From the NCBI RefSeq assembly GCF_031195445.1, contig NZ_CP133480.1, forward strand, positions 4,642,501 through 4,706,500: a stretch of 64,000 bases of DNA, given 5' to 3'. Below, one piece after another: positions 45,834 to 55,624 of this stretch. Source of the stretch: Acuticoccus sp. MNP-M23 (GTDB lineage Bacteria > Pseudomonadota > Alphaproteobacteria > Rhizobiales > Amorphaceae). The notes under the pieces are model-generated. The model had not been told where the DNA came from and did not search any database. It was given only the letters and a program-made list of their open reading frames with translations. The position numbers and the translations under genes were made by a program. Each line of letters opens with the position of its first letter. Position 1 is the first letter of the stretch.

Positions 45834-46988
45834 CTACGCTGCGCTCTCGTCCGCCTCTTCGTCCGTGGCCGATTCGGCGCCGCGGGCGGAGAGGAAGCTG
45901 CCGACATTCTCCAGCGGCGGAATGTGCTCGCAGAACACGCGGACGGTGACCAGCAGCGGCGTTGCAATCAGCATCCCGACGACAGACCAGAGCCACGCGC
46001 ACATGGCGACCGACAGGAACACCACCACGGTATTGAGCCGGAGCTGCCGGCTGACGAAATAGGGCGTGATGAACTGCCCGAACACTGTGGTGAGGACAAG
46101 GTAGACCCCGCCCGCTATTGCCGCCTCGCTGAGGTGGTCGAGGCTGACGAGCCCGACGGCCGCCGCAATGACGCCGCCGGCAAACGCGCCGACATAGGGC
46201 ACGAAATTGAAGGCGAACCCGATCACGCCGAACAAGAGCGGGCTCGGCATCCCCAGCGCCCACATCACGAGGCCGATGGTGGCGCCGAGCGCCGCGTTGA
46301 TGACGGTGATGGTGAACAGATACGTCGAGAGCTTTCGCTCGATGTCGTAGGCGATGCGGATCGCGTGCCGCTTGTCGCGGAACGTCGGCATGACGTGCAC
46401 GATCTTCTCGTAGATCATGTCACCGGACGAAAGCAGGAAGAACAGAAGCACCAGAACGAAGGCGAGCTGGGCGACCACCCCCGGTGCCAGGAGCGCCATC
46501 GACGCCACCATACTGTCGTCGTTCTGGACCACCACGGTTCCGGCCGGCGTGTCGGCGGCCCCGCTGGCGATCTCTGACAGCTTCTCACCCGCCTCCACCA
46601 CGGTTTCGGCAGCGCCCCGCAGGCTGCGCAGCTTCAGCTCGATGGTGGTGGCAAGCCGCGGCGCATCGTCGATCCAGGTGGCGATGGGCTTGGACAGGAG
46701 CACCACGCCCCCGGCGAGCACCACCAGCAGCGTTCCCACAATGAGAAGCGCCGACACGACCGATGGGAGCCGCCGGTCGAGCAGCCGGCGCACCGGGCTG
46801 AACACCAGCGTCAACAGGAACGCCAGCACCACCGGCACCAGAAACGGACGCGCAAAGCCCAGCGCGCCCACCAGCATGATGAGGAAGATGCCGATGATCG
46901 CCCAGCGCGGCCCTTCCCGCGCAATGGCTGCGAGGTCAGGCACGGCCTTGGTTTCAGCCGGTTCTCCGGGTGGCATGTCGTCCATCAA
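45834..46988 (-). CDS. AI-2E family (PerM-like) membrane transporter
   Basis: 384 aa with about eight hydrophobic segments: one pair at residues 28-65, one near 78-100, a long soluble loop (about 105-165), and the remainder from 170 to 350. The family signature GFAFNFVPYVGAFAGGVIAA and YLVLTTVFGQFITPYFVSRQL (residues about 255-320) is present. Members export quorum signal AI-2, act as Na+/H+ antiporters or have unknown substrates. It has no clear operon partner; the ABC exporter gene begins on the same strand upstream with 62 nt between. Confidence 0.9.
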   Translation of the reverse strand: MMDDMPPGEPAETKAVPDLAAIAREGPRWAIIGIFLIMLVGALGFARPFLVPVVLAFLLTLVFSPVRRLLDRRLPSVVSALLIVGTLLVVLAGGVVLLSKPIATWIDDAPRLATTIELKLRSLRGAAETVVEAGEKLSEIASGAADTPAGTVVVQNDDSMVASMALLAPGVVAQLAFVLVLLFFLLSSGDMIYEKIVHVMPTFRDKRHAIRIAYDIERKLSTYLFTITVINAALGATIGLVMWALGMPSPLLFGVIGFAFNFVPYVGAFAGGVIAAAVGLVSLDHLSEAAIAGGVYLVLTTVFGQFITPYFVSRQLRLNTVVVFLSVAMCAWLWSVVGMLIATPLLVTVRVFCEHIPPLENVGSFLSARGAESATDEEADESAA

Positions 46989-47050
46989 TCACCGATCGTC
47001 GAGCCCTCGGCTCATGTCCGCCGCAATGCCGCACCATAAACGGCAATTGC

Positions 47051-48988
47051 CTATTCCGCCGCCTCGGCGCCCAGAAAACCGCCAGACTGACGCGACCACA
47101 GATCAGCGTAAACGCCGCCGCGCGCCAAAAGTGCCGTGTGCGGCCCTTCTTCGATCACGCGGCCATCGTCGATGACGATGATCTTGTCCATGGCGGCGAT
47201 GGTGGAAAGGCGGTGCGCGATGGCGACCACAGTCTTGCCCTGCATCACCTCGTTGAGCGCATCCTGGATTTCGGCCTCCACTTCGGAGTCCAGCGCGGAC
47301 GTCGCCTCGTCGAGAACGAGGATCGGCGCGTCCTTCAGAATCGCACGGGCGAGCGCGATTCTCTGCCGCTGGCCGCCGGACAGCTTCACGCCGCGTTCGC
47401 CGAGGTGGGCCTCGTAGCCGGTGCGGCCCTTGGAATCGGCAAGGTGGCCGATGAAGTCGTGCGCGCGGGCCCGGCGTGCCGCCGCGTGCGCTGCCTCCTC
47501 GGTGGCGCCCGGATCGCCATAACGGATATTGGCGAGCGCCGACCGGTTAAACACCGCAGTTTCCTGCGTGACCGTGCCGACGGCAAGCCGCAGGCTGTCC
47601 TGCGTCAGATCCGCGATGTTGTGCCCGTCGATGGTGATGGCGCCGCTGTCGATATCGTAAAGCCTCAGGAGGAGCGCCACGGCGGTGGACTTGCCGGCGC
47701 CCGAACGGCCGACGAGGCCAACCTTTTCGCCCGGCTTCACGTGGAAGGTCAGGCCGTGGACCCCCCCGGTGGGCCGGCCGTAGCGGAAGGTGACATCGTC
47801 GAACCGGATGTCGCCGCGCGGGCGGCCAAGGTCCACCGCGTCCGCCGCGTCCACCACGTCGTGTGGCGGCGACAAGGTGGCAGCGCCATCCTCGATGGTC
47901 CCCAGCTCGCCGAAGATGCTGAGGGCGGACTGGGCCATCCAGTTGCTCATCCCGGTGAGGCGGATGGTCATCATCGAGGCCATGGCGATGACGCCGACGG
48001 TGGCCTCCCCCGCCGCATAAAACCACAGGGCGCCAAAGATCATCAGGAGTGTGACGACGATATTCATCAGCACGATGAAGACGCGCATGGCCATCATCGC
48101 CCGGCCGAAGGCGAGGCTGGTCTCGCGCAAGGTGGTGATGGCGTCGCGGGCGGCGGTCTCCTCACGCTTGGCGTGGGCAAAGATCTTCACCGTCTTCATG
48201 TGGCTGATGCTGTCGACGAACTGGCCGGACACGTTGGCGCGCGCGGCCGCCCGTGCCTTGGAGCGTGCCCGCACCCGCGGCACGCCCCAGCGCAGCGCGA
48301 AGGCGAAGGCGAGCGCCCACAAAACCACCACGACGCCAAGCCATGGCTCGGCCGACCACAGCAGCAGCGCCATGGTGACGAGGTAGGCCATCAGCATGCC
48401 GAGGCCGGACAGCGTGTCGGACGTGACGCTCATCAGCGCGTTGCCGGTCTGCATCTGCTTCTGGGACAGGCGGCCGGCAAAATCCTCCTCGAAGAATTGC
48501 ATCGCCTGGCCGAGCGTGTGCCTGTGCAGGCGCCAGATGGTCTGCTGGTGAATGCCGGGGCCGAGGGTGAGCGAGGTGAGCGCGCTCTGGCACAGCTGGG
48601 TGACGGGCTTGGCGACCACCACCGCAAACACCAGCCCTCCCAGCCACCACAGCTCCGAGGTGAAGATGCCGTCAGGCCCGGCCGCCACCGCCCGGTCGAC
48701 CAGCCCGCCGATCAGGAAAAAGACCAGAGCCTCCGCCGCACCGAACGCCAGCGACACGACGCCGAACGCGATGACCGGCCAGCGCACGTCTCCCAGACCC
48801 CAGCGCAAAAACGCCACGAGGTCCGCCGGAGGGCGCTGGTCGGCATAGGGCGCGAACGGATCGATCAGGGTTTCGAAGCGGCGAAAAACGCCCGAGAACG
48901 GGTCGCGGCCCAGCGTCTCGGTGTCGGGAAGCCTGATCCGTCCGGTGGCGGGCGGCGGGGAACGGTCGGCGGTTCGGTTTTTGGACAT
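47051..48988 (-). CDS. ABC exporter, fused permease and ATPase (type IV/MsbA-like)
   Basis: About 645 aa half-transporter. A roughly 75-residue cytoplasmic N-terminus is followed by six membrane helices (about 90-360) and a nucleotide-binding domain with Walker A GRSGAGKST, signature LSGGQRQRIALARAI, Walker B ILVLDEATSALD and switch AHRLST; all catalytic residues are intact. ATG 48988 (MSKNRTADRS) is the best start. It is paralogous to the exporter at 50.5-52.4 kb (similar N-terminus FRRFETLIDPF versus LGRFERLVDPY, similar end WSRQSGGFL versus WSHQSGGFL). The two may pair as a heterodimer or act as two homodimers. Substrate unknown; a lipid or glycoconjugate would fit the FkbM gene between them. 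Confidence 0.92.
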   Translation of the reverse strand: MSKNRTADRSPPPATGRIRLPDTETLGRDPFSGVFRRFETLIDPFAPYADQRPPADLVAFLRWGLGDVRWPVIAFGVVSLAFGAAEALVFFLIGGLVDRAVAAGPDGIFTSELWWLGGLVFAVVVAKPVTQLCQSALTSLTLGPGIHQQTIWRLHRHTLGQAMQFFEEDFAGRLSQKQMQTGNALMSVTSDTLSGLGMLMAYLVTMALLLWSAEPWLGVVVVLWALAFAFALRWGVPRVRARSKARAAARANVSGQFVDSISHMKTVKIFAHAKREETAARDAITTLRETSLAFGRAMMAMRVFIVLMNIVVTLLMIFGALWFYAAGEATVGVIAMASMMTIRLTGMSNWMAQSALSIFGELGTIEDGAATLSPPHDVVDAADAVDLGRPRGDIRFDDVTFRYGRPTGGVHGLTFHVKPGEKVGLVGRSGAGKSTAVALLLRLYDIDSGAITIDGHNIADLTQDSLRLAVGTVTQETAVFNRSALANIRYGDPGATEEAAHAAARRARAHDFIGHLADSKGRTGYEAHLGERGVKLSGGQRQRIALARAILKDAPILVLDEATSALDSEVEAEIQDALNEVMQGKTVVAIAHRLSTIAAMDKIIVIDDGRVIEEGPHTALLARGGVYADLWSRQSGGFLGAEAAE

Positions 48989-49079
48989 TGCGTTGATATA
49001 GGCCGATGCGGACGCTTGTCCCGGTTCGATTGCATGGCGCGGGCCAGCGTCGCCTCGTCGCACACCCGCGAACCGGGTG

Positions 49080-49904
49080 CTAAAGCGGATCGAACGTGCA
49101 GAACAGATCGCTGGCGGTGTGGCCGTTGATCAAGAGGTCGTGCAGGAACCCCACCGCTTCGGGATCGGTCTGGATTGGATACGCACCGGTTTCGGAAAAG
49201 CGGTAGACGTACCGGAACAGGCAGCGCAGCATCTGCAGGAAGTCGCGCGGGTTCTTGTCCCCCACCGTCATCAGCGTGAACAGGTTGAACTCGATGAACG
49301 CGCTCGGCTCGTCGCGCGCAATCGTCAGCCGCGCGCCCGCCAGAACGTCCTCTTCCGCGCCTTCGGCATCGATCTTGATGAAATTGACCGGCGCTTCGAG
49401 CGGAACCGCGAAGGTGTCGACCGTGGAAATATCCACATTCACGTTGCCATCGGCGCCAAGCGTATGCGGCATCACCAGATGGCTTGCACTGGAATCGGGG
49501 TCCACGAAAAAGGGCAACGAACCCTGCTCCCGGCCAAGGGCAAGGTTGAAGGGGGATACGTTGTCCGCCTTGTTGGCAATCAGCGTGCGGCGAAGGAGGC
49601 TGAACGTTTCGGGATGCGGCTCGAAGGCATAGACCGGACCTTTGAGGCGCCTTGCCATGGTGACGGCGGTGAGCCCGATGTTCGCCCCCACATCGAGGGC
49701 GACACCCTCCCTGCGCACTCCGCGGTCCAGCATGTCGATGAGGATGCGCTCGGAGCGGCGCTTGAGACTGACGCGCTCGAAATAGCGGTCACCCGGCCGG
49801 CCGCACAAGGTGATCTTGTCCTGACCGTCGCGCACAGTCCGTTGTCCGGACGGTGTGTACCCCGCCCTCGACGGGCGGCGGGTCAGGCCGCTGAACAGTC
49901 GCAT
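49080..49904 (-). CDS. FkbM-family SAM-dependent methyltransferase
   Basis: 274 aa. The SAM-binding motif VALDVGANIGLTAVTMARRL is followed by VYAFEPHPETFSLLRRTL and later VNFIKIDAEGAEEDVLAGA, the three anchor motifs of FkbM methyltransferases. These add O-methyl groups to sugars, polyketides or capsule components. ATG at 49904 is preceded by GGGGGA; an upstream in-frame start (50009) looks non-coding. It lies between two paralogous ABC exporters, 91 nt before the second one's coding region, suggesting modification of the exported compound. That link is inference. Confidence 0.9.
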   Translation of the reverse strand: MRLFSGLTRRPSRAGYTPSGQRTVRDGQDKITLCGRPGDRYFERVSLKRRSERILIDMLDRGVRREGVALDVGANIGLTAVTMARRLKGPVYAFEPHPETFSLLRRTLIANKADNVSPFNLALGREQGSLPFFVDPDSSASHLVMPHTLGADGNVNVDISTVDTFAVPLEAPVNFIKIDAEGAEEDVLAGARLTIARDEPSAFIEFNLFTLMTVGDKNPRDFLQMLRCLFRYVYRFSETGAYPIQTDPEAVGFLHDLLINGHTASDLFCTFDPL

Positions 49905-50497
49905 CAAGTCCCCCGGAACGTTCGAGCCCGCAAAGGCGCACAGGGCGCAAGGCAGGTCTGTCGTCGAACGCCGTTGTGATTCTGGCATACCCGCACGGCA
50001 GGCAGGCAACGCCTATAGTCTTCGAATGGAGGGATTGCCAATCCAAAACGCCATCGGACGTGCTTTTGACAACCTGTCAGTTGGCTTGGCGGCGGCACGA
50101 AAGTGCTGCAATCACTACACATTTTTCCAAATGCGGCGCTGCAAATTGCCTGACATGCATTTCAGCCTCTGCTCCCGGCAGCGCCAACGCTTGATCGGAA
50201 TCACTAAAAAATCAAAAAATTCAATGTATCTATCAAAATATTCGCAGTACAAACCGGAAATACATTTAAACATTTTTCCGCTATAGCGATCTCGAATAAC
50301 ATTCGACGATGATCACCCCCTAAAATCTGGCCAATGACTGAACCGACAACGATCATGCATGATGGGTGGTTGCTTCGGCAATCAGTGAGGTCCCGTCCCG
50401 CCGCAAGCAGGATCGGGCTGGCTGTTTGCACCAAGGCCAGCCAGTTGCGCGGGCCGGGCGAGACACGGGCCTGAGCCCTGCCCCGCCCCGCTGGCGT
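49905..50497. other. Intergenic region between ABC exporter and FkbM genes
   Basis: 593 bases without a credible gene. Bases 50170-50300 are clearly AT-rich (several TCAAAATATTC/AAATACATTT-like stretches), whereas both ends are GC-rich. It should hold the promoter for the FkbM-ABC pair and perhaps the 3' untranslated part of the upstream exporter. No tRNA, terminator with T run, or inverted repeat of note was found. Confidence 0.5.
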
Positions 50498-52360
50498 TTA
50501 CTGCGCAGCGTCCGCCTCGACCACCGCGTCCACCCGGTCTGCCAGAAAGCCGCCTGACTGGTGCGACCACAGCCGCGCATAAAGCCCGCCCGCCTGGGCA
50601 AGCTCGCCGTGGCGGCCTTCTTCCACAATGCGCCCGCTGTCCAGCACCACCAGCCGGTCCAGCGACGCGATGGTGGACAGGCGGTGCGCGATGGCAATCA
50701 CCGTCTTGCCCTCCATCAGCGCAAACAGGCTCTCCTGAATGGCCGCCTCCACCTCCGAATCCAGAGCCGAGGTGGCCTCGTCCAGAAGCAGGATCGGCGC
50801 GTCTTTCAGAAACACGCGGGCAATGGCGATGCGCTGGCGCTGACCGCCCGAAAGCTTCACGCCACGCTCGCCGGCATGGGCGTCAAACCCGCGGCGGCCC
50901 TTCATGTCGGTCAGCCCTTCGATGAACTCCAGCGCGTTGGCGCGGCGGGCGGCCTCGCGCACGTCCTCGTCCGTGGCACCGGGGCGGCCATAGGCGATGT
51001 TGTCGCGGATGGAGCGGTGGAGGAGCGCAGGCTCCTGCATCACCACGCCGACTGCGGCGCGCAAGCTCTCCTGCTCGACGGTGGCGATGTTCTGCCCGTC
51101 GATGGTGATGGTGCCGGACTCCACGTCGTGGAGGCGCAAAAGGAGGTTCATCAGCGTGGTCTTGCCGGCACCGGACGGACCGACGAGGCCGATCTTCTCG
51201 CCCGCGCGCACGGTCAGGTTCAGATGCTCGATCACGCCGGATGCCTTGCCGTAATGGAAGTGCACCGCGTCAAAGCGGATCTCGCCGGCGCCCACCGTCA
51301 GCTTCGGCGCTTCGGGAACGTCGTTCACGGTGGGGGGCTTGGCCAGCATGGTCTTGCCGTCGGCAATGGTGCCCACCGCCTCGAACAGCATGGTCATCTC
51401 CCACATGACCCAGTGCGACAGGCCATTGAGGCGCAGCACCAGCGTCAGCGATACGGCAAAGGCCCCAAGCGAAATGGATTGCTGCAGCCAGAAATGAACG
51501 CCCAGCGCGCCGATGGTGAACAAAAGCACCGCGTTGGTGGCATAGTTGGCAGCGTTGAACCAGGAAACGAGCCGCATCTGCCGGTGCACGGTGACGAGAA
51601 AGTCGTCCATCGCCTCGCGCGCATAATCGCGCTCGCGCCTTGCGTGGGAGAACAGCTTCACCGTCTGGATGTTGGTGTAGCTGTCGACGATCCGGCCCGT
51701 CATCAGCGAACGGGCATCGGCCTGCGCTTCGGACACCTTGGCAAGGCGCGGCACGAAGTAGACGAGCATGATGCCGTATGCGACGGCCCAGCCGATCATC
51801 GGCAGCATCAGCCGCCAGTCGGCCTGCGCGGCAACCGCGAGCATTCCCACAAAGTAGGCGAGGACATAGGCGAAAATGTCGAAGATGCGCAGAACGGTGT
51901 CGCGCACCGCCGTTGCCGTCTGCATGACCTTCGTGGCAATGCGGCCGGCAAACTCGTCCGCATAAAACGAGACGGGCTGGCGCAGCAGCTGTCGGTGGGC
52001 AAGCCAGCGCACCAGCATCGGGTAGTTGCCGGCGAGTGTCTGGTGCACGACCGCGGTCTGGAAGAGGACGAGCCCCGGCAGGCCGATGAGGATGACGGCG
52101 CCCACAAAGGCAAGCGTCCACCCCTCCTCGGCCATCAATGTGGCCGGGTCCCGCTCGGTCAGCCAGTCAACCAGCGTGCCCATGAAGCCGTACAGGAACG
52201 CCTCGCCAAGCCCGATGGCCGCAGCGGCGAGTGCCATGACCAGCACCCAAGGCCACACATCGCGCGAATAATGCCACACGAACGGCCAGAATTCGCCTGG
52301 CGGCGTGGTGGGTTCACGGCTGGGATAGGGATCGACGAGCCGTTCAAAACGCCCAAGCAT
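50498..52360 (-). CDS. ABC exporter, fused permease and ATPase (paralogue of the one at 47-49 kb)
   Basis: 620 aa. Six membrane helices lie between residues about 35 and 330; the ATPase domain has Walker A GPSGAGKTT, signature LSGGQRQRIAIAR, Walker B ILLLDEATSALD and switch AHRLST, all intact. Start MLGRFERLVDPYPSREP is close in style to the other exporter, and the C-terminal VVEADAAQ follows GGLYARLWSHQSGGFLAD. Members move lipids, drugs or glycolipids out of the cytoplasm. It is the only gene of its transcript upstream of FkbM by about 600 nt, so whether all three genes share a transcript is uncertain. Confidence 0.92.
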   Translation of the reverse strand: MLGRFERLVDPYPSREPTTPPGEFWPFVWHYSRDVWPWVLVMALAAAAIGLGEAFLYGFMGTLVDWLTERDPATLMAEEGWTLAFVGAVILIGLPGLVLFQTAVVHQTLAGNYPMLVRWLAHRQLLRQPVSFYADEFAGRIATKVMQTATAVRDTVLRIFDIFAYVLAYFVGMLAVAAQADWRLMLPMIGWAVAYGIMLVYFVPRLAKVSEAQADARSLMTGRIVDSYTNIQTVKLFSHARRERDYAREAMDDFLVTVHRQMRLVSWFNAANYATNAVLLFTIGALGVHFWLQQSISLGAFAVSLTLVLRLNGLSHWVMWEMTMLFEAVGTIADGKTMLAKPPTVNDVPEAPKLTVGAGEIRFDAVHFHYGKASGVIEHLNLTVRAGEKIGLVGPSGAGKTTLMNLLLRLHDVESGTITIDGQNIATVEQESLRAAVGVVMQEPALLHRSIRDNIAYGRPGATDEDVREAARRANALEFIEGLTDMKGRRGFDAHAGERGVKLSGGQRQRIAIARVFLKDAPILLLDEATSALDSEVEAAIQESLFALMEGKTVIAIAHRLSTIASLDRLVVLDSGRIVEEGRHGELAQAGGLYARLWSHQSGGFLADRVDAVVEADAAQ

Positions 52361-52481
52361 TGGGGTACCTCCGGCGGCCGCTTATAGGCCGGAAGGCTGG
52401 CAAAGGCGAATGACGATTTGAAGAGAAAACCGGCCAGTGGTTTTGGTGCAACCACGCGGTCGGCAGCGACAGGCGCGCCCG

Positions 52482-55067
52482 CTACTTGAGGCGCGCGCCT
52501 GCGCTTTCCAGAGCTTCGGCAATCTTGGTGGCGGCGTAGGGCTTGGTCACGATCGGGATGGTTTTCATGGATGCCGGCAGCAGCGCGGCGTCGCTGTAGC
52601 CGCTGGCGAAAATGAACGGGACACCCTTGGCCGCAAGCGCCTCTGCAATGGCAATGGAGTCGCCGTTGCCAAGGTTGATATCGAGCACCGCACAGGCGAA
52701 CGCGTGCTTGTCCAGCTCTTCCATGGCCTGGCTGGATGAGTTGGCAACAATCGTCTCGCCGAACCCCATGCCCATCAGCATCATCTCGGCATCCATCGCG
52801 ATGATGACGTTGTCTTCCACCAGCAAGATGGCGGCGCTCTTTACGTCGATCTGCGCGCTCATGCCAGCAGGCCTCGTTTCTGTTTCAGGCATGTCGGTTT
52901 CGCCCTTCGGCAGTGCATCGCCCATGAACCTGACGGGGACAGTAAACTTCGCACGCAAGCCAGTCGGCGCAAAGTCGATATCCGCAGTCCCCTCAAGCTC
53001 GAACGGAATGGCGCGGTGTATCAATTCGGACCCGAATCCCTTGCGGGTCGGTGCATTTACGGGCGGACCGCCTTTTTCGTCCCAGTCGATCGTGAGATCA
53101 CCGTTTTCAGCACTGCACGCCCAGCGGATCGTCAGGACGCCAGCTTTACTGGAAAGCGCGCCGTATTTCACGGAGTTCGTGACCATTTCGTGAACGACGA
53201 GCGCAATGCAGGTATAGGACGTCGGGGTGAGCATGACGCACGGCCCCTGCAGAATGACACGCTCATGCCGGTCGGACGCGTAAGCCTCGACCTCGTTCTC
53301 GACCAGCGTCCGCAGCGATGCGTTGCCCCACTTTTCCTGGGTAAGCTGGTCGTGCGCGCGGGCCAGCGCCTGGATGCGTCCACCCAGCACCGCAGAAAAT
53401 TCCGGCACCGAGGTCGCTGTGGACGACGTCTGCGCCACCACGCCGCGGATGAGGCTCAGCATGTTGCGGACGCGGTGGTTCAGCTCGCCGATCAGAAGCT
53501 CCTGCCGCTCCTGCGAGCGGCGGCGCAGCTCGCTGATATGGTCGATGGAGCGGACAATCACTTCCAGCAGCGTGATCCGCAGTGCCTCTGCGGTACGCAG
53601 TTCGGCAGCGCTCCAAGGCAAGCTCTTGCAGCGCACGTTTTCCTTCCACGCCTCGAAGCTCTTGCGGGGCGACAGCCGCGCGTCGCCAGCCGCATTGTTC
53701 ACCGGTTTGTTCGGGTTGCCTGCCCAGGTCACCGTGTGGACCAGCTCGCGCCGGAACACGATGAGATAGTCCCGCGGACTGCGTGATACCGGGATGGCCA
53801 GCAACCCGGAAACACGCCCGGCAAAGGCAAGGGCGGGAGGATAGTGGGCAGACAGGTGATCGGTTGCGTAAACCCTCGCTGCCGCGGCACGGTTCAGGAA
53901 ACGCACCAGCGGCTTCGTCTCGTCGGCCGTCAGCGCCAGCCCTTCACTCACATATTGTTCGTCGATCCACAGCCCGACCCCATCGCCCCCGGCCGCCTCG
54001 CAGATGCGGCCCAGATGCGGCGACAGGTTGTCCATGGGCGTGCCGTCGATGGACACGACGGACATGATCCGGTCGTGCATGGCCTCGGCGGCAATACGGT
54101 GCTCCATCGCAATCTGCTGGAGGCGATGTGCAAGCTCGAGCGAGAACAATTCTCCGAACAGCTCGGCGACGGTGCGCTTGTGAAAGGACACTTGCCGCGC
54201 CGTCAGGTGGTGGCAGGCAATGAGGCCCCAGAGCTTGTCGTCGATCACGATGGAGATCGAGAGGGACGCGCCCACGTCCATGTTCTTGAGATATTCGATG
54301 TGGACGGGAGAGACGGCGCGCAGCAGCGAGTTGGACAAGTCCAGCGCCTCGCCCTGCGGCGAGAGCGCCGGGACGATATTGGCGCAGGGATCGGTCACGT
54401 CCGCAATCAGACGAAAGCGGTTGCGCACGTAGAGTTCGCGAGCCTGCTTGGGAATATCCGTCGCGGGATAGCGCAATCCCAAAAAGCTGTCCGCACGGCC
54501 CGACCGCGCCTCGGCGACCACCTCGCCGCTGCCGTCTTCGGCAAAGCGGTACACCATGACCCTGTCGAAACCCGTCACCCGGCGGACCTGCTGGGCCGCG
54601 GCCTCCAGAAATTCGGGCAGCGCGTTGCGAGCGCGGATCTGCCCGGTCATGGAGCGTGCGAGGCCGACCACCTCCACAATGGCGTCACCGCCGGCGGATG
54701 GCTCAACCTCGATGACAATGAGGCCGTGTGAGCGGTGAACGGCCGCATCGAACAGGCGCCCATCACTGAAGATGGGCTGATTGAAGATCCGCTCGGAGGT
54801 GCCGGAATCTTCTGCTGCGGCGCTGCGTCCGCGCAAGATGGCAAGCGCGTCGCTGCTCAGAAAATCAGCCAGCGGCATGCCGAGGCAATCGTCCGGTGCA
54901 ACGCCGCAGAACGATTCGATGTTGTCGCTGACGTGGACAATCATCCAGTCGAGCGAAACAGCGATCAGCGCTCCGAAACTCTGGATCCGCCCCAGGAGAT
55001 GAATCGGCTCCCTGTCGCAGGCGCTCAGGTCTGCTGGCTGGATATCTATTTTCAAGGCCTGGCTCAT
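52482..55067 (-). CDS. bphP: Bacteriophytochrome: PAS-GAF-PHY, HWE histidine kinase and receiver domain
   Basis: 861 aa red/far-red light sensor kinase. Biliverdin-binding Cys17 sits in LSACDREPIHLLGRIQS; GAF residues are Asp204 in RYPATDIPKQARELY, His256 in AVSPVHIEYLKNMD and His286 in LWGLIACHHL. PHY tongue: LSPRKSFEAW. The kinase is the HWE type with phosphorylated His531 in GELNHRVRNMLSLIRG. A C-terminal receiver (about 745-861) has ILLVEDNVIIAMD and the phospho-acceptor Asp in CAVLDINLGNGD. It is thus a hybrid kinase, like the Agrobacterium Agp2 class. The heme oxygenase gene immediately upstream overlaps by 4 nt and would make biliverdin. No DNA-binding partner or phototrophy genes are in the window. 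Confidence 0.94.
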   Translation of the reverse strand: MSQALKIDIQPADLSACDREPIHLLGRIQSFGALIAVSLDWMIVHVSDNIESFCGVAPDDCLGMPLADFLSSDALAILRGRSAAAEDSGTSERIFNQPIFSDGRLFDAAVHRSHGLIVIEVEPSAGGDAIVEVVGLARSMTGQIRARNALPEFLEAAAQQVRRVTGFDRVMVYRFAEDGSGEVVAEARSGRADSFLGLRYPATDIPKQARELYVRNRFRLIADVTDPCANIVPALSPQGEALDLSNSLLRAVSPVHIEYLKNMDVGASLSISIVIDDKLWGLIACHHLTARQVSFHKRTVAELFGELFSLELAHRLQQIAMEHRIAAEAMHDRIMSVVSIDGTPMDNLSPHLGRICEAAGGDGVGLWIDEQYVSEGLALTADETKPLVRFLNRAAAARVYATDHLSAHYPPALAFAGRVSGLLAIPVSRSPRDYLIVFRRELVHTVTWAGNPNKPVNNAAGDARLSPRKSFEAWKENVRCKSLPWSAAELRTAEALRITLLEVIVRSIDHISELRRRSQERQELLIGELNHRVRNMLSLIRGVVAQTSSTATSVPEFSAVLGGRIQALARAHDQLTQEKWGNASLRTLVENEVEAYASDRHERVILQGPCVMLTPTSYTCIALVVHEMVTNSVKYGALSSKAGVLTIRWACSAENGDLTIDWDEKGGPPVNAPTRKGFGSELIHRAIPFELEGTADIDFAPTGLRAKFTVPVRFMGDALPKGETDMPETETRPAGMSAQIDVKSAAILLVEDNVIIAMDAEMMLMGMGFGETIVANSSSQAMEELDKHAFACAVLDINLGNGDSIAIAEALAAKGVPFIFASGYSDAALLPASMKTIPIVTKPYAATKIAEALESAGARLK

Positions 55068-55624
55068 GCCATCAGCTCCGCAGTTGCACCGACCCCGACC
55101 GGCGCCACGAATCCACTGGCAGCGTTCTGATCGGGGGCCACCCGCAGGAACGCGCCAAACGCCGCTTCGGCACCGGCCAGCATACCCATCCGGTCAACGC
55201 CGTACGCGTTGGCCTTTTCCAGCCGCGACAGGAAGGTCGGCCAGAACACAGGCTCATCTTTCGCAAAGAAGGCATTTATTCTCAAGTGCTCGGAGCGATT
55301 GGCAAGCCATCGCCCACCCAGGCGCGACCCCTCCAGCACATAGAGCGCGCCCCACACCTCGGCCTCGCTGCCAAGGGAAACAGGCTTCCGGTCGAGCGGA
55401 CGCGGCAGCAGATGGGCCCGCACCCGCGCCTTGTACTCGGACAACACGGTTGCGGCGCCGGCAGCATCAAGGCCATTTTCCAGGTCATGGATCCCGATCG
55501 AGAGGAAACGCATCAACGAGTCCGCACCGCCTTTTGTGGTGATGTCGAATCCGCTCGCCCGCCGGTCCACTTCGGCGTGGAGTGGGGCAATTCGCTCGGA
55601 TAACCAGTTTCTGACTTGATACAT
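55064..55624 (-). CDS. bphO: Biliverdin-producing heme oxygenase (BphO-like)
   Basis: 186 aa, all-helical heme oxygenase. The proximal haem ligand is His16 in IAPLHAEVD, and the distal helix is YVLEGSRLGGRWLANR (residues about 95-110). It opens haem to biliverdin IX-alpha, CO and iron. The stop overlaps the bphP start by 4 nt (ATGA), giving tight co-translation of chromophore enzyme and photoreceptor. No iron uptake genes are adjacent, which favours the light-sensing role over iron acquisition. Its size is at the lower end for the family. Confidence 0.9.
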   Translation of the reverse strand: MYQVRNWLSERIAPLHAEVDRRASGFDITTKGGADSLMRFLSIGIHDLENGLDAAGAATVLSEYKARVRAHLLPRPLDRKPVSLGSEAEVWGALYVLEGSRLGGRWLANRSEHLRINAFFAKDEPVFWPTFLSRLEKANAYGVDRMGMLAGAEAAFGAFLRVAPDQNAASGFVAPVGVGATAELMA

